From Actinocatenispora rupis (lineage in GTDB: Bacteria; Actinomycetota; Actinomycetes; Mycobacteriales; Micromonosporaceae), in the NCBI RefSeq assembly GCF_016861975.1, contig NZ_BOMB01000001.1, positions 248,001 through 312,000 of the forward strand: DNA of 64,000 nt, in the 5' to 3' direction. The notes beneath the pieces are model-generated. The model worked only from the letters and a program-made list of their open reading frames with translations, was not told the DNA's origin and did no database searches. Shown here piece by piece: positions 40,213-48,546 of the stretch. The translations under genes were made by a program, and so were the position numbers. Numbering within the stretch: position 1 is the first letter of the stretch; the number at the start of each line of letters is the position of its first letter.

Positions 40213-40587
40213 GTGTCGCCCGGTCGCGGGGCGCTGCCGTTGCCTCCGGGCGTGGACGACCTGACGCTGCTCGGCGGCGGCCGGATCCTGCCGGAGAACA
40301 TCCGCCCCTTGCTGGAACTGCTGGCGATGTACGCGGGCAGCGGCTCTGATCCGGACGAGTGGGAGGCCGTCGAGTCGGGGCTGGTCGGCACCGACGACGC
40401 GGCCACCACCGGGTGGTACGTGCATGCTCTGCAGGGTGGGGCGGCCCGGCTGGTGGTGGTACTGGCGCGCGTGTCGGACGAGGACGTCGTGGCGGTCCGG
40501 GTGTGGGGTGACGAGCAAGCCGGTCTCGGCGAGCGGATCGACACCCTGTTCGACGTCGGCGCGATGTACCGGATGACGCCGCCCTGA
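40213..40587 (+). CDS. Small conserved-looking hypothetical protein
   Basis: 124 residues, not recognised. It is acidic and soluble, without signal peptide, helix hairpins or cysteines. The central part looks like a compact alpha/beta domain: NIRPLLELLAMYAG, TTGWYVHALQGGAARLVVVLARVSDEDVVAVRVWGDEQAG. Codon usage is like its neighbours. The GTG start 1 nt after the uvrB stop implies translational coupling, so a role linked to uvrB expression is possible, but nothing in the sequence shows one. Convergent with the ABM gene. Confidence 0.7.
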   Translation: MSPGRGALPLPPGVDDLTLLGGGRILPENIRPLLELLAMYAGSGSDPDEWEAVESGLVGTDDAATTGWYVHALQGGAARLVVVLARVSDEDVVAVRVWGDEQAGLGERIDTLFDVGAMYRMTPP

Positions 40588-40618
40588 CGCACCGCCGCGG
40601 TGGTCGGTCCAGGCCGGT

Positions 40619-40909
40619 TCAGTCCAGGTCGGTGAAGTGCTCGATGCGCGGCGGGGCGGCGAAGTACGGGCCGATGTGGCCGCGCCAGGCGGTGAAGCGG
40701 TCGGTGGCGCGGAAGTTCTGCTCGTGCGCCTCGACCGAGTCCCATTCGACGAGCAGGACGAAGCGGGACGGGCTTTCCACGCCGCGGGTCATCCGGACCG
40801 AGCGGCAGCCGGGCGTCTCCGCGAGCAGCGACCGCGCCTTCCGGTACGCGTCGACGAAGTCGTCCTCGCCACCCGGGGTGACGTCGATGAGTCCCACTTC
40901 CCACACCAT
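40619..40909 (-). CDS. ABM-domain (antibiotic biosynthesis monooxygenase-like) protein
   Basis: 96 residues. It has the small ferredoxin-like dimeric alpha-beta barrel pattern: VWEVGLIDVTPGGEDDFVDAYRKARSLLAETPGCRSVRMTRG, SRFVLLVEWDSVEAHEQNFRATDRFTAWRGHIGPYF, ending HFTDLD. This is the ABM superfamily, which includes cofactor-free monooxygenases and haem-degrading enzymes; no substrate can be assigned. The ATG at 40909 starts the first beta strand. A longer frame back to 41092 is low-complexity and was rejected. Confidence 0.85.
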   Translation of the reverse strand: MVWEVGLIDVTPGGEDDFVDAYRKARSLLAETPGCRSVRMTRGVESPSRFVLLVEWDSVEAHEQNFRATDRFTAWRGHIGPYFAAPPRIEHFTDLD

Positions 40910-41171
40910 GTCGGCCAGGATGCCGCACCGGTACGGGGGCCTGCCGGTCGGGGCCTCGTACCGGGGGATGGTCGGTGTGCGGTGGGGCGGAAGGGATCCG
41001 GGGGTTGGGACGGTGTCGCGGGGTCGTTCGGGCCGAGACGGGACGTACCGCCGCAGTACGCGGGCGCCGCGCCGCGCGTCGTCCCGCCACACCGCCGTGA
41101 CCAGCGGATTGCGCTGCGAGTTCGGTCACCCCGGTTGCGCGCATCGGCCACTCAAGGGAGAGAATATGGAC

Positions 41172-41313
41172 GAGGAGGGGAGTACTCCCTACGCGTCGGC
41201 TCCGTCAACACGGCGTGCCCCGGCCCAACCGGCCGGTGACACCCCGGGCCCGGCGGCTGTGGCTCCGGCCATGGTGGAGGAGACCTCCGGTAGACAGTCG
41301 TATCTACCGGAGG
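41172..41313 (+). promoter_or_regulatory. yybP-ykoY-type Mn2+ riboswitch with SD-sequestering hairpin
   Basis: Conserved marks in order are GGGGAGTA (41177-41184), CCTACGCG, CGTCAACA (41203-41210), a GC-rich CCCGGGCCCGGCGGCTG segment and GAGACC (41280-41285). These match the Mn2+-sensing yybP-ykoY class, whose best-known client is the TerC/YkoY family found here. CCTCCGGTAGA (41284-41294) and TCTACCGGAGG (41303-41313) form a perfect 11-bp hairpin that buries the terC Shine-Dalgarno GGAGGG. The same CCTCC could instead pair with GAGGAGG at 41172-41178 when the aptamer folds, freeing the site. This predicts Mn2+-activated translation. Confidence 0.8.
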
Positions 41314-41323
41314 GATTCCCGGC

Positions 41324-42322
41324 GTGGTGGTACATGGGTGGGTCTGGGCCACAACGATCGTGGTCCTCCTGGCGATCCTGCTGATCGATCTGGCGGTGAT
41401 CGGACGACGCCCACATGTGCCGTCGATGCGCGAATGCACGCTCTGGGTGGTGCTGTACGTCGGGCTCGCCGGACTGTTCGGCCTCGGTCTCTATCTGCTG
41501 TCCGGGCCGAAGCCGGCCACCGAGTTCTTCGCCGGCTGGATCACCGAGTACAGCCTGTCGGTGGACAACCTGTTCGTCTTCGTGATCATCATGTCGCGGT
41601 TCGCGGTGCCGCGCCGGTACCAGCAGAAGGTGTTGCTGATCGGCATCGTGCTGGCGCTGGTGATGCGCGGCCTGTTCATCGCCGCGGGCGCCGCGATGAT
41701 CGAGCGGTTCGCCTGGGTGTTCTACGTCTTCGGCGCGTTCCTGGTGTACACGGCGGTGAAGACCGCGGTGCACAAGGAGGGCGACGAGGCCGACGAGTTC
41801 AAGGTGAACCCGCTGGTGCGGTGGGCGCGCCGGAGACTGCCGCTGTCACGGGAGTTCGGCGAGGGGCGCGTGCTGGTCCGGGAGGGCGGGCGGCGGATGG
41901 TCACGCCGATGCTGATCGTGATGATCACGATCGGTACGACGGACCTGCTGTTCGCGCTGGACTCGATCCCGGCGATCTTCGGCCTGACGAAGGAGGCGTA
42001 CCTGGTGTTCGCCGCCAACGTGTTCGCCCTGATGGGCCTGCGCCAGCTCTACTTCCTGCTCGGTGGCCTGATGGAACGCCTGGTGTACCTGAACGTCGGG
42101 CTCGGCGTGATCCTCGGGTTCATCGGCGTGAAGCTGATCCTGGAGGCCATGCACGAGAACGAGCTGCCGTTCGTCAACGGCGGGCAGCCGATCACGTGGG
42201 CGCCGCACGTACCGATCTGGCTGTCGTTGTCGGTGATCGTGGCGGCGTTGGCGGTGACCACCGCGGCGAGCCTGGTGAAGACGAGCGTCCAGGCCCGCCG
42301 CGCGGCACACGCGGAACGGTGA
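41324..42322 (+). CDS. TerC-family integral membrane protein
   Basis: 332 residues and about eight to nine helices. Typical marks are an Asp in helix 1 (LLAILLIDLAVIGRR), WITEYSLSVDNLFVFVIIMSRFAVP (the diagnostic E-x-SLSVDN) and the mirrored TDLLFALDSIPAIFGLTKEAYLVFAANVFALMGLRQLYFLL. TerC/Alx proteins export Mn2+ or help metallate secreted enzymes and are linked to tellurite resistance. The GTG at 41324 follows GGAGGG by 9 nt; that site lies in the hairpin of the riboswitch. Upstream ATG-initiated frames run through the riboswitch and were rejected. Convergent with the NlpC/P60 gene, 3 bp between stops. Confidence 0.93.
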   Translation: MVVHGWVWATTIVVLLAILLIDLAVIGRRPHVPSMRECTLWVVLYVGLAGLFGLGLYLLSGPKPATEFFAGWITEYSLSVDNLFVFVIIMSRFAVPRRYQQKVLLIGIVLALVMRGLFIAAGAAMIERFAWVFYVFGAFLVYTAVKTAVHKEGDEADEFKVNPLVRWARRRLPLSREFGEGRVLVREGGRRMVTPMLIVMITIGTTDLLFALDSIPAIFGLTKEAYLVFAANVFALMGLRQLYFLLGGLMERLVYLNVGLGVILGFIGVKLILEAMHENELPFVNGGQPITWAPHVPIWLSLSVIVAALAVTTAASLVKTSVQARRAAHAER

Positions 42323-42325
42323 CGG

Positions 42326-43288
42326 TCAGCTCAACGTACGGCGGGCGCCGGTGAGGGTGGCGGTCCGGTCGTCGGTCATCGGCTCGTTGACGACGCGGCC
42401 GGCGGCGTCCTGACCGGAGGCGTGCAGCATCTGGCGCGGCTCGTCGGCCGTGGTGGCCGCGGCGACGATGCCGACGTGGTGTGGGGCGCGGCCGGCGCGG
42501 GCGAAGAAGTACAGGTCGCCGGGCTGCTCGGTACCGGCCTCGACGGCCTCGCCGACGAGCGCCTGGTCGTCGGCGTCGCGCGGCACCTTCACGCCGAGTC
42601 GCCGGTGCGCCAGGTGCACCAGCCCCGAGCAGTCGATCCCGTACGCGGACAGGCCACCCCACACGTACGGCACGTCGATGAGCCGTTCGGCGACGGCGAG
42701 CAGGTCCTTGGCGGACGGCGCGGACGTCGGGGCGGGCGCGACGTCGGCCTCGCGTACCCAGAGGGCGGTGTCGTGGGCGGGCGCGGAGACCGGCAGCCAG
42801 CCGCGGTCGGAACGGCCGGTCGCGGTCAGGCTGGTGCCGATGACGACGCCGGGCAGCACGACGTCACCGTTCGGCTCGTCGCACAGGGCGGTGGCGGTCG
42901 CGTCGACGACGATCTGCCGGCCGCGGGCCGGGGCGTCGGGCACGGCGAGGTGCGCCAGCCGGACGACGCCCGGGTAGCCGCGCTCGTCCTTGCCGGACGG
43001 CTGCTCGACGGCGACGACGCGCGCCCAGTCGCCGTCCACCTGCTCGACCAGGACCCGCTCGCCGAGCAGTAGCTGGGTCTCCGTGCGACCGTCGAGGTCG
43101 AGCAGCTGCTGCTTGCTCATCGCGCTCACCCAGCGCCGCACGTCGGGCAGGTCGGCGACGGCCGGCCGGTCCACCGCGCGGACCGCGTCGGGCCCGGTCC
43201 ACACGGTCGCCACCGGTACGGCGACGATCGCTTCCTGCCCGGCCGCCGGTGCGGTCCGCTGCGCGGATGTTGTCCTTCTGGTGGTCAC
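42326..43288 (-). CDS. SH3b-NlpC/P60 cell-wall peptidase (YkfC-like)
   Basis: A cysteine peptidase cutting gamma-D-glutamyl-diaminopimelate bonds in murein peptides. It has 320 residues. Two SH3b-like domains occupy about 20-185 (VAVPVATVWTGPDAVRAVD, QLLLGERVLVEQVDGDWARV, RGWLPVSAPAHDTALWV). The catalytic domain has C220 in YVWGGLSAYGIDCSGLVHLAHRRLGVKVPRDADDQ, then H271 (HHVGIVAA) and H289 (MLHASG). No signal peptide is evident, in keeping with YkfC-type recycling enzymes of the cytoplasm. The GTG at 43288 has GGGAGAAG upstream. The dipeptide epimerase gene lies upstream on the same strand, 211 bp away. Confidence 0.92.
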   Translation of the reverse strand: MTTRRTTSAQRTAPAAGQEAIVAVPVATVWTGPDAVRAVDRPAVADLPDVRRWVSAMSKQQLLDLDGRTETQLLLGERVLVEQVDGDWARVVAVEQPSGKDERGYPGVVRLAHLAVPDAPARGRQIVVDATATALCDEPNGDVVLPGVVIGTSLTATGRSDRGWLPVSAPAHDTALWVREADVAPAPTSAPSAKDLLAVAERLIDVPYVWGGLSAYGIDCSGLVHLAHRRLGVKVPRDADDQALVGEAVEAGTEQPGDLYFFARAGRAPHHVGIVAAATTADEPRQMLHASGQDAAGRVVNEPMTDDRTATLTGARRTLS

Positions 43289-43499
43289 GACTTCTCCCTG
43301 CCCCCTCACGGATGCGCCGGTACGACCCGACCTCGGCGGTCGCGGCGAGCGGTGACCCGGACCGTGCCGGCTGGCAGGCGCGAGACGGCTCGCGGCGCAC
43401 CGCTTCCGGACTTGCCGGTGTCCCACCCCGCGGTACCTGTGACCTCCGAGAATACGGAACCCGCCCGGTTCGTGCCGCACCGGGCCGGTTGGGCGTGCG

Positions 43500-44585
43500 T
43501 CACGGTTCGGCGACTGTCAGCGCATCGATGCCCAGACCGGGCGCATCGGGCAGCCGTACGGTGGGCCCCTCGTACGTGATGCCGCCGGTCACGGGGGCCG
43601 ATGTGAGCCACCACGCGGCGTCGAGGTCGCTGACCGCGCTCGTGCCGTACGCGGCGACGAGGCTGGCGGCCGCGCCGACGCCGATGTGCGTCTCCATCAT
43701 CGAACCGACCATGGTGCCCATGCCGGCCGCCTCCGCCAGGTCCAGCAGCGTGCGGGCCGGTCCGAGGCCGGCGGACTTGGCGAGCTTGACGTTCACCATG
43801 TCGGCGGCCCGCCGCTCGATCACCGCGAGCAGCTCGCGGATGCCGTACACGGCCTCGTCGGCGAGGGTGAGGGTGTCCACGTGTGCGGTGACGTGCGCGA
43901 GACCGGCCACGTCGTGCCCGTCGACGGGCTGCTCGACCAGCTCGACGTCGGTGCCGGCGTCCTCCATCGCCCGGATCGCCCGTACTGCCTGGCGTGGCGT
44001 CCAGCCCTGGTTGGCGTCCAGCCGGATCCGTACGCCGGGGCCGACGGCGGCGCGGATCGCGCGCACCCGGGCCACGTCGCCGACCGCGTCCGTACCGACC
44101 TTGATCTTGAGTACGTCGAAGCCCTCGGCGACGCGGGCCGCCGCGGTGGCCGCGAGTTCGTCCGGCTCGGCGACCGACAGCGTCACGTCGGTACGCGCGG
44201 TCGTGGCCGACCCGCCGAGGAACTGTGCCAGCGGTACGCCGAGGCGGCGGGCGGCGAGGTCGTGCAGCGCGACGTCCACCGCGCCCTTCGCGCCGTGGTT
44301 GCCGACCACCGCGCCCCGCACCGTACGCAGCAGGTCGTGGAGGTCGTCCGGGTCGCGGCCGAGCACCGCGTCGCGCAGCGGGCCGTCGATGCAGGCGCGG
44401 GCGCCGGCCAGCGACTCGCCGGTCACCCGCCAGACCTGCGGGGCCTCGCCGTAGCCGCGGTGGCCGTGCTCGTCGGTCACCACGACCACCACCGTGTCGG
44501 TGGTCGTGGTGCGCCGCAGCGCGGTCACGAACGGCGTGTGCAGGGGGGCACTGACCAGGTGGGTCGTCACATCCAGGATCGGCAC
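43500..44585 (-). CDS. L-Ala-D/L-Glu epimerase (enolase superfamily)
   Basis: Inverts the glutamate of L-Ala-D-Glu released from murein so the dipeptide can be broken down. It has 361 residues. The enolase-superfamily barrel has the K-x-K pair at 160-162 (FDVLKIKVG). Metal ligands are D190 (RLDANQGW), E218 (ELVEQPV) and D243 (TLADEAV), and the second catalytic Lys region is MVNVKLAKSAGLG. These residues are those of dipeptide epimerases rather than of mandelate racemases. The GTG start has TACGCT 7 nt upstream. The following NlpC/P60 gene supplies the muropeptide substrate, as with ykfB/ykfC of Bacillus. Confidence 0.9.
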   Translation of the reverse strand: MPILDVTTHLVSAPLHTPFVTALRRTTTTDTVVVVVTDEHGHRGYGEAPQVWRVTGESLAGARACIDGPLRDAVLGRDPDDLHDLLRTVRGAVVGNHGAKGAVDVALHDLAARRLGVPLAQFLGGSATTARTDVTLSVAEPDELAATAAARVAEGFDVLKIKVGTDAVGDVARVRAIRAAVGPGVRIRLDANQGWTPRQAVRAIRAMEDAGTDVELVEQPVDGHDVAGLAHVTAHVDTLTLADEAVYGIRELLAVIERRAADMVNVKLAKSAGLGPARTLLDLAEAAGMGTMVGSMMETHIGVGAAASLVAAYGTSAVSDLDAAWWLTSAPVTGGITYEGPTVRLPDAPGLGIDALTVAEP

Positions 44586-44592
44586 ACGCGGC

Positions 44593-44598
44593 AGCGTA
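44593..44598 (-). promoter_or_regulatory. Candidate leaderless -10 box of the epimerase gene
   Basis: TACGCT on the minus strand, 7 nt before the GTG at 44585. Confidence 0.4.
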
Positions 44599-44641
44599 CC
44601 GGTTCCGTAGTGTGGGCGCCGACGAGCGAGGGGAGCGGCGC

Positions 44642-45442
44642 ATGGGGCGCGGGTTGGGCTTGTCCGGGGCGACCAACGCCCGCGACATCGGCGGGTACGC
44701 CACGGCGCGGGGCCCGGTCCGCACCGGCCGGGTGTACCGGTCGGACGCGTTGGCGAAGCTGACCGACGACGATCTCGCCGCGCTGGCCGGCGCCGGCGTC
44801 ACCACCGTGGTCGACCTGCGCGGGCAGAGCGAGGTGGACCAGCTCGGCGCGGACCGGCTGCCGCCCGGCGTCACCGCGGTGCACCTGCCGATCCTCGACG
44901 CCACGACCGACCTGTACCGGCTGCTCGGCGAGCTGATCGGCAGCCGGGACGCGGTCCGGCAGCGCGCGGAGCTGGCCGACGGCGGCGGCGAGCGGTTCAT
45001 GACCGACATGTACCGCTGGTTCGTGTCGGACGAGGGTGCGCGGGACCGGTTCGGTGCGTTGCTGCGGCGCATCGCCGACGCGGGCGGCACGCCGCTGCTG
45101 TACCACTGCACCGCCGGCAAGGACCGTACCGGCTGGACCACGGCGGTGCTGTTGACGCTGCTCGGCGTCGACCGCGACACCGTGTACGAGGACTATCTGG
45201 CGTCGAACCCGATCGTGCGGGAGGCCGCCGCGACGATGCTGGCGGGGCTGCGCGGGGCGCGGGTGATGGCCGAGCCGGAGCTGCTGCAGCCGCTGCTGGA
45301 CGTGCGCCCGGAGTACCTGGCGGCGGCGTTCGACGAGGTGGACCGGCGGTTCGGCACGTTCGACGGGTTCGTGGCGGACGGGCTGGGACTGGACGCGGGA
45401 GTACGGGCGGCGCTCGCGGATGCGTTGCTGGACGGGCACTGA
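44642..45442 (+). CDS. Tyrosine-protein phosphatase (MptpB-like)
   Basis: 266 residues. The phosphatase P-loop is HCTAGKDRTGW, with nucleophile C156 and R162. The N-terminal TNARDIGGYATARGPVRTGRVYRSDAL is the conserved NxRDLGG region, and TTVVDLRGQSEVD is the strand before it. This is the Y_phosphatase3 family, which acts on phosphotyrosine and sometimes on phosphoinositides; the Lys after Gly (GKDRTG) is typical of it. The ATG at 44642 follows GAGGGGAG by 6 nt. A TAGTGT at 44608-44613 may be its -10 box. No signal peptide. Divergent from the epimerase gene. Confidence 0.92.
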   Translation: MGRGLGLSGATNARDIGGYATARGPVRTGRVYRSDALAKLTDDDLAALAGAGVTTVVDLRGQSEVDQLGADRLPPGVTAVHLPILDATTDLYRLLGELIGSRDAVRQRAELADGGGERFMTDMYRWFVSDEGARDRFGALLRRIADAGGTPLLYHCTAGKDRTGWTTAVLLTLLGVDRDTVYEDYLASNPIVREAAATMLAGLRGARVMAEPELLQPLLDVRPEYLAAAFDEVDRRFGTFDGFVADGLGLDAGVRAALADALLDGH

Positions 45443-45700
45443 CCGCGGAAACGGTGTGGTTGAGCCGGATCAGCCGCCGCCCGTTGCCGGCCGCGGATCG
45501 TGAGCGAGCAGCTCACCGACCTCGGCCACCCGCCCGCGGGCCGGGCTGGTCGCCGCGGCGGGCTGGCTTCGCTGGGCTGCCGTGGCGGGCGCGATCCGGC
45601 TCGTGGCAGGCGTTCCCGCGACGCTCGGTGCGGTCGTGCTCGGCGCTGCCAGTACCGGCGGCGCACCGGCTGACGGCACGTGCGCGGGACCGGCGCGGCG

Positions 45701-46531
45701 TCAGGCGATGGCGTGCCGGTCGGCCCACGCGGCGGCGGACACGTCGGCGACCAGCCGGCAGGCGGCGTCGTCGCCGAGGTCGGTGGTGGTGCACACCGCC
45801 ACCGCGTACGCCGGGGCGTCGTCGGGCAGCACCACCCCGGCGCCGTGCCGGATGCCGTCGACCCAGCCGTTCTTGTGGGCGATCCGGGTGCCCGGCGGCA
45901 GACCCGCGGCCAGGTCCTCGGTGCACTCCTGGGCGAGCAGGATCTCCATCATCGCCGCGCACGACGCGGGCGACGCGATCCGGTGGTCGGCGATCGAGGC
46001 GAGCAGCCGGGCCAGGTCGGCCGCGGTGACCCGGTTGGTACGGCCGGCGTGCTCGGCCGCGCCGTCCTCGATGCCGCGGCCCACGACCATCACCGCGGCG
46101 CCGGCGTCGGCGAGCGTGTGCGCGACCGCGGGCGTACCGATGCGTTCGAGGACGAGGTTGGTGGCCAGGTTGGAGGAGCGCACGATCATGCGGCGCAGCA
46201 ACCATTCCAGCGGCGCGGTGCGCCCCAGCCGGGCCCACACCTCGTCGTCGTTGTCGTACGAGTGGCGCATGGCGAAACGCCCGCCGTCCGGCGCCGCCGA
46301 GCCGAACTCGTCGTGCACCGCCAGCTCCTCGGCCAGGTCCACCGCGTCCGCGTCCGCCAACCGGTACGCCGTGGCCAGCAGCGCCGCCTTCATCGTGCTC
46401 GCCGCGTAGTGCGGGGCGTCCGGCAGCCGGGTGTACGCCGGCGGCCCGGACAGCGGCCCCACGTACACCGAGACGGTGCCGGGGGCGGCGGCGAGCACGG
46501 GGTCCAGGGCGGCCAGGTGCGGGAGCGTCAT
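45701..46531 (-). CDS. Class A beta-lactamase-like serine hydrolase without signal peptide
   Basis: 276 residues. The active-site motifs are S45-T-M-K48 (AASTMKAALL), S119-S-N121 (RSSNLATNLVLERIG) in place of SDN, and HKNGWVDGIRHGAG in place of K-T-G. The segment ASPASCAAMMEILLAQ matches the helix before it. These belong to the beta-lactamase2/PBP-like serine hydrolase family. The start (MTLPHLAALDPVLAA) is neither positively charged nor hydrophobic enough for export, so a cytoplasmic enzyme of unknown substrate is likelier than a resistance enzyme. TAGGGT lies 6 nt upstream of the ATG. Confidence 0.85.
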   Translation of the reverse strand: MTLPHLAALDPVLAAAPGTVSVYVGPLSGPPAYTRLPDAPHYAASTMKAALLATAYRLADADAVDLAEELAVHDEFGSAAPDGGRFAMRHSYDNDDEVWARLGRTAPLEWLLRRMIVRSSNLATNLVLERIGTPAVAHTLADAGAAVMVVGRGIEDGAAEHAGRTNRVTAADLARLLASIADHRIASPASCAAMMEILLAQECTEDLAAGLPPGTRIAHKNGWVDGIRHGAGVVLPDDAPAYAVAVCTTTDLGDDAACRLVADVSAAAWADRHAIA

Positions 46532-46537
46532 GCCCGC

Positions 46538-46543
46538 ACCCTA
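46538..46543 (-). promoter_or_regulatory. Candidate leaderless -10 box of the beta-lactamase-like gene
   Basis: TAGGGT on the minus strand, 6 nt before the ATG at 46531. Confidence 0.45.
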
Positions 46544-46601
46544 CGTGGTCGGCGGCCGCCGGGCCCCGCGCGCGTCACCGCCGCCCGGGGCCGACCACGA
46601 C

Positions 46602-48473
46602 TCAGGAACGGTTCGCGCGCCCGCGGGCCCGGCCGCGCTCCTGCGCCGACAGCACCACCTTGCGCAGCCGCACCGTGTCCGGCGTGACCTCGACGCACTC
46701 GTCGCCGCGGCAGAACTCCAGCGCCTGCTCCAGCGACAGCTTGCGCGGCGGTACCAGCCGCTCCAGCTCGTCGCCGGTGGAGGAGCGCATGTTGGTGAGC
46801 TTCTTCTCCTTGGTGATGTTGACGTCCATGTCGTCGGCGCGGGAGTTCTCCCCGACGATCATGCCTTCGTACACCTCGGTGCCGGGCTCGACGAACAGCG
46901 TGCCGCGCTCCTGCAGGTTGTGCATGGCGAACGCCACCGCGACGCCCGCCCGGTCGGCGATCAGCGACCCCGTGTTCCGGGTACGCAGCTCGCCGAACCA
47001 CGGCTCGTACGACTCGAAGACGTGGTGCGCGATGCCGGTGCCGCGGGTCTCGGTGAGGAACTCGGTGCGGAAGCCGATCAGGCCGCGGGACGGCACGATC
47101 CACTCCATCCGGACCCAGCCGGTGCCGTGGTTGACCAGGTTCTCCATCCGGCCCTTGCGCAGGTTGAGCAGCTGCGTGACCGTCCCCAGGTACTCCTCCG
47201 GCGCGTCCACGGTCAGCCGCTCGGTCGGCTCGTGGATCTTGCCGTCGACGGTCTGGGTGACCACCTGCGGCTTGCCGACGGTCAGCTCGTAGCCCTCCCG
47301 GCGCATGATCTCGACCAGGATGGCCAGCGCCAGCTCGCCGCGGCCCTGCACCTCCCAGGCGTCCGGCCGCTCGGTCGGCAGCACCCGCAGCGACACGTTG
47401 CCGACGAGTTCGCGGTCGAGCCGGTCCTTGACCAGCCGGGCGGTGACCTTGGAACCCTTGACCCGGCCCACCAGCGGCGAGTTGTTGGTACCGATGACCA
47501 TCGAGATGGCCGGCTCGTCCACCGTGATCAGCGGCAGCGGCTTCGGGTTCTCCGGGTCGGCCAGCGTGTCGCCGATCATGATGTCGGCGATGCCGGCGAT
47601 CGCGATGATGTCGCCCTGCCGGGCCGACTCGGCCGGCTTGCGCTCCAACGCCTCGGTCATCAGCAGCTCGGAGATGCGGACCCGTTCGACCGTGCCGTCG
47701 TGCCGGCACCAGGCGACCGTCTCGCCCTTGCGGATCGTGCCCTCGTGTACCCGGCACAGCGCGATGCGGCCGAGGAACGGCGACGCGTCCAGGTTCGTCA
47801 CGTGTGCCTGCAGCGGCGCGCCCTCCGTGTACGAGGGGGCCGGGATGGTCTCCAGGATGGTGCGGAACAGCGGTTCGAGGTTGGGCGAGTCGGGCTGGCC
47901 GCCGTCCTCGGGGCGCTCCAGGCTCGCCCGGCCGGACCGGGCCGACGCGTACACGACGGGGAAGTCGATCTGCTCGTCGGTCGCGTCCAGGTCGAAGAAC
48001 AGCTCGTACGTCGCGTCGAGGACCTCGGCGATCCGGGCGTCCGAGCGGTCCACCTTGTTGATCACGAGTACGACGGGAAGCTTGGCGGTGAGCGCCTTGC
48101 GCAGCACGAACCGGGTCTGCGGGAGCGGGCCCTCGGACGCGTCCACCAGCAGCACCACACCGTCCACCATGGACAGTCCGCGCTCCACCTCGCCGCCGAA
48201 GTCGGCGTGCCCCGGGGTGTCCACGATGTTGATCGTGGTGGGGTCGCCGCCGTCGGCCGGCGTGTAGTGGATCGCCGTGTTCTTGGCGAGGATCGTGATG
48301 CCCTTTTCGCGTTCGAGGTCCATCGAGTCCATGACCCGGTCCTCGGCCTCGTGGGCGGACAGGTGCGCGCCGAACGCGCCGGACTGTCGAAGCATGGCGT
48401 CGACGAGAGTGGTCTTGCCATGGTCGACGTGCGCGATGATCGCGACATTGCGGAGGTCGGTGCGTACTGCCAT
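46602..48473 (-). CDS. typA: Translational GTPase TypA/BipA
   Basis: A ribosome-associated GTPase used in stress, cold growth and 50S assembly. It has 623 residues. G1 is AHVDHGKT, the switch I region is [14 protein letters not shown]3 is [13 protein letters not shown]4 is NKVDR and G5 is YASARSG. Domain II follows ([27 protein letters not shown]). The C-terminal EF-G-like domains include [21 protein letters not shown] and [20 protein letters not shown]. The TypA-specific domain ends [36 protein letters not shown], followed by an Arg-rich tail. The ATG has GGGAGGA upstream. The length is slightly above the usual 605-615. Confidence 0.97.
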   Translation of the reverse strand: MAVRTDLRNVAIIAHVDHGKTTLVDAMLRQSGAFGAHLSAHEAEDRVMDSMDLEREKGITILAKNTAIHYTPADGGDPTTINIVDTPGHADFGGEVERGLSMVDGVVLLVDASEGPLPQTRFVLRKALTAKLPVVLVINKVDRSDARIAEVLDATYELFFDLDATDEQIDFPVVYASARSGRASLERPEDGGQPDSPNLEPLFRTILETIPAPSYTEGAPLQAHVTNLDASPFLGRIALCRVHEGTIRKGETVAWCRHDGTVERVRISELLMTEALERKPAESARQGDIIAIAGIADIMIGDTLADPENPKPLPLITVDEPAISMVIGTNNSPLVGRVKGSKVTARLVKDRLDRELVGNVSLRVLPTERPDAWEVQGRGELALAILVEIMRREGYELTVGKPQVVTQTVDGKIHEPTERLTVDAPEEYLGTVTQLLNLRKGRMENLVNHGTGWVRMEWIVPSRGLIGFRTEFLTETRGTGIAHHVFESYEPWFGELRTRNTGSLIADRAGVAVAFAMHNLQERGTLFVEPGTEVYEGMIVGENSRADDMDVNITKEKKLTNMRSSTGDELERLVPPRKLSLEQALEFCRGDECVEVTPDTVRLRKVVLSAQERGRARGRANRS

Positions 48474-48546
48474 GCCACCATCCTCCCGTGCCCGCCGGCG
48501 GCACCGTGCGGCGGGGACCGGATATGAGACCGGCCTCCCGCTCGAT

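Noticed and set aside
41166-41384. Frame starting MDEEGSTPYASAP upstream of terC
   Set aside because: It runs through the riboswitch motifs and its translation is low complexity; the RNA interpretation explains the conserved bases.
45443-45700. Short gene between phosphatase and beta-lactamase-like genes
   Set aside because: Available frames are Arg/Ala/Pro low complexity and lack start signals; the 258 bases look like ordinary convergent spacer.
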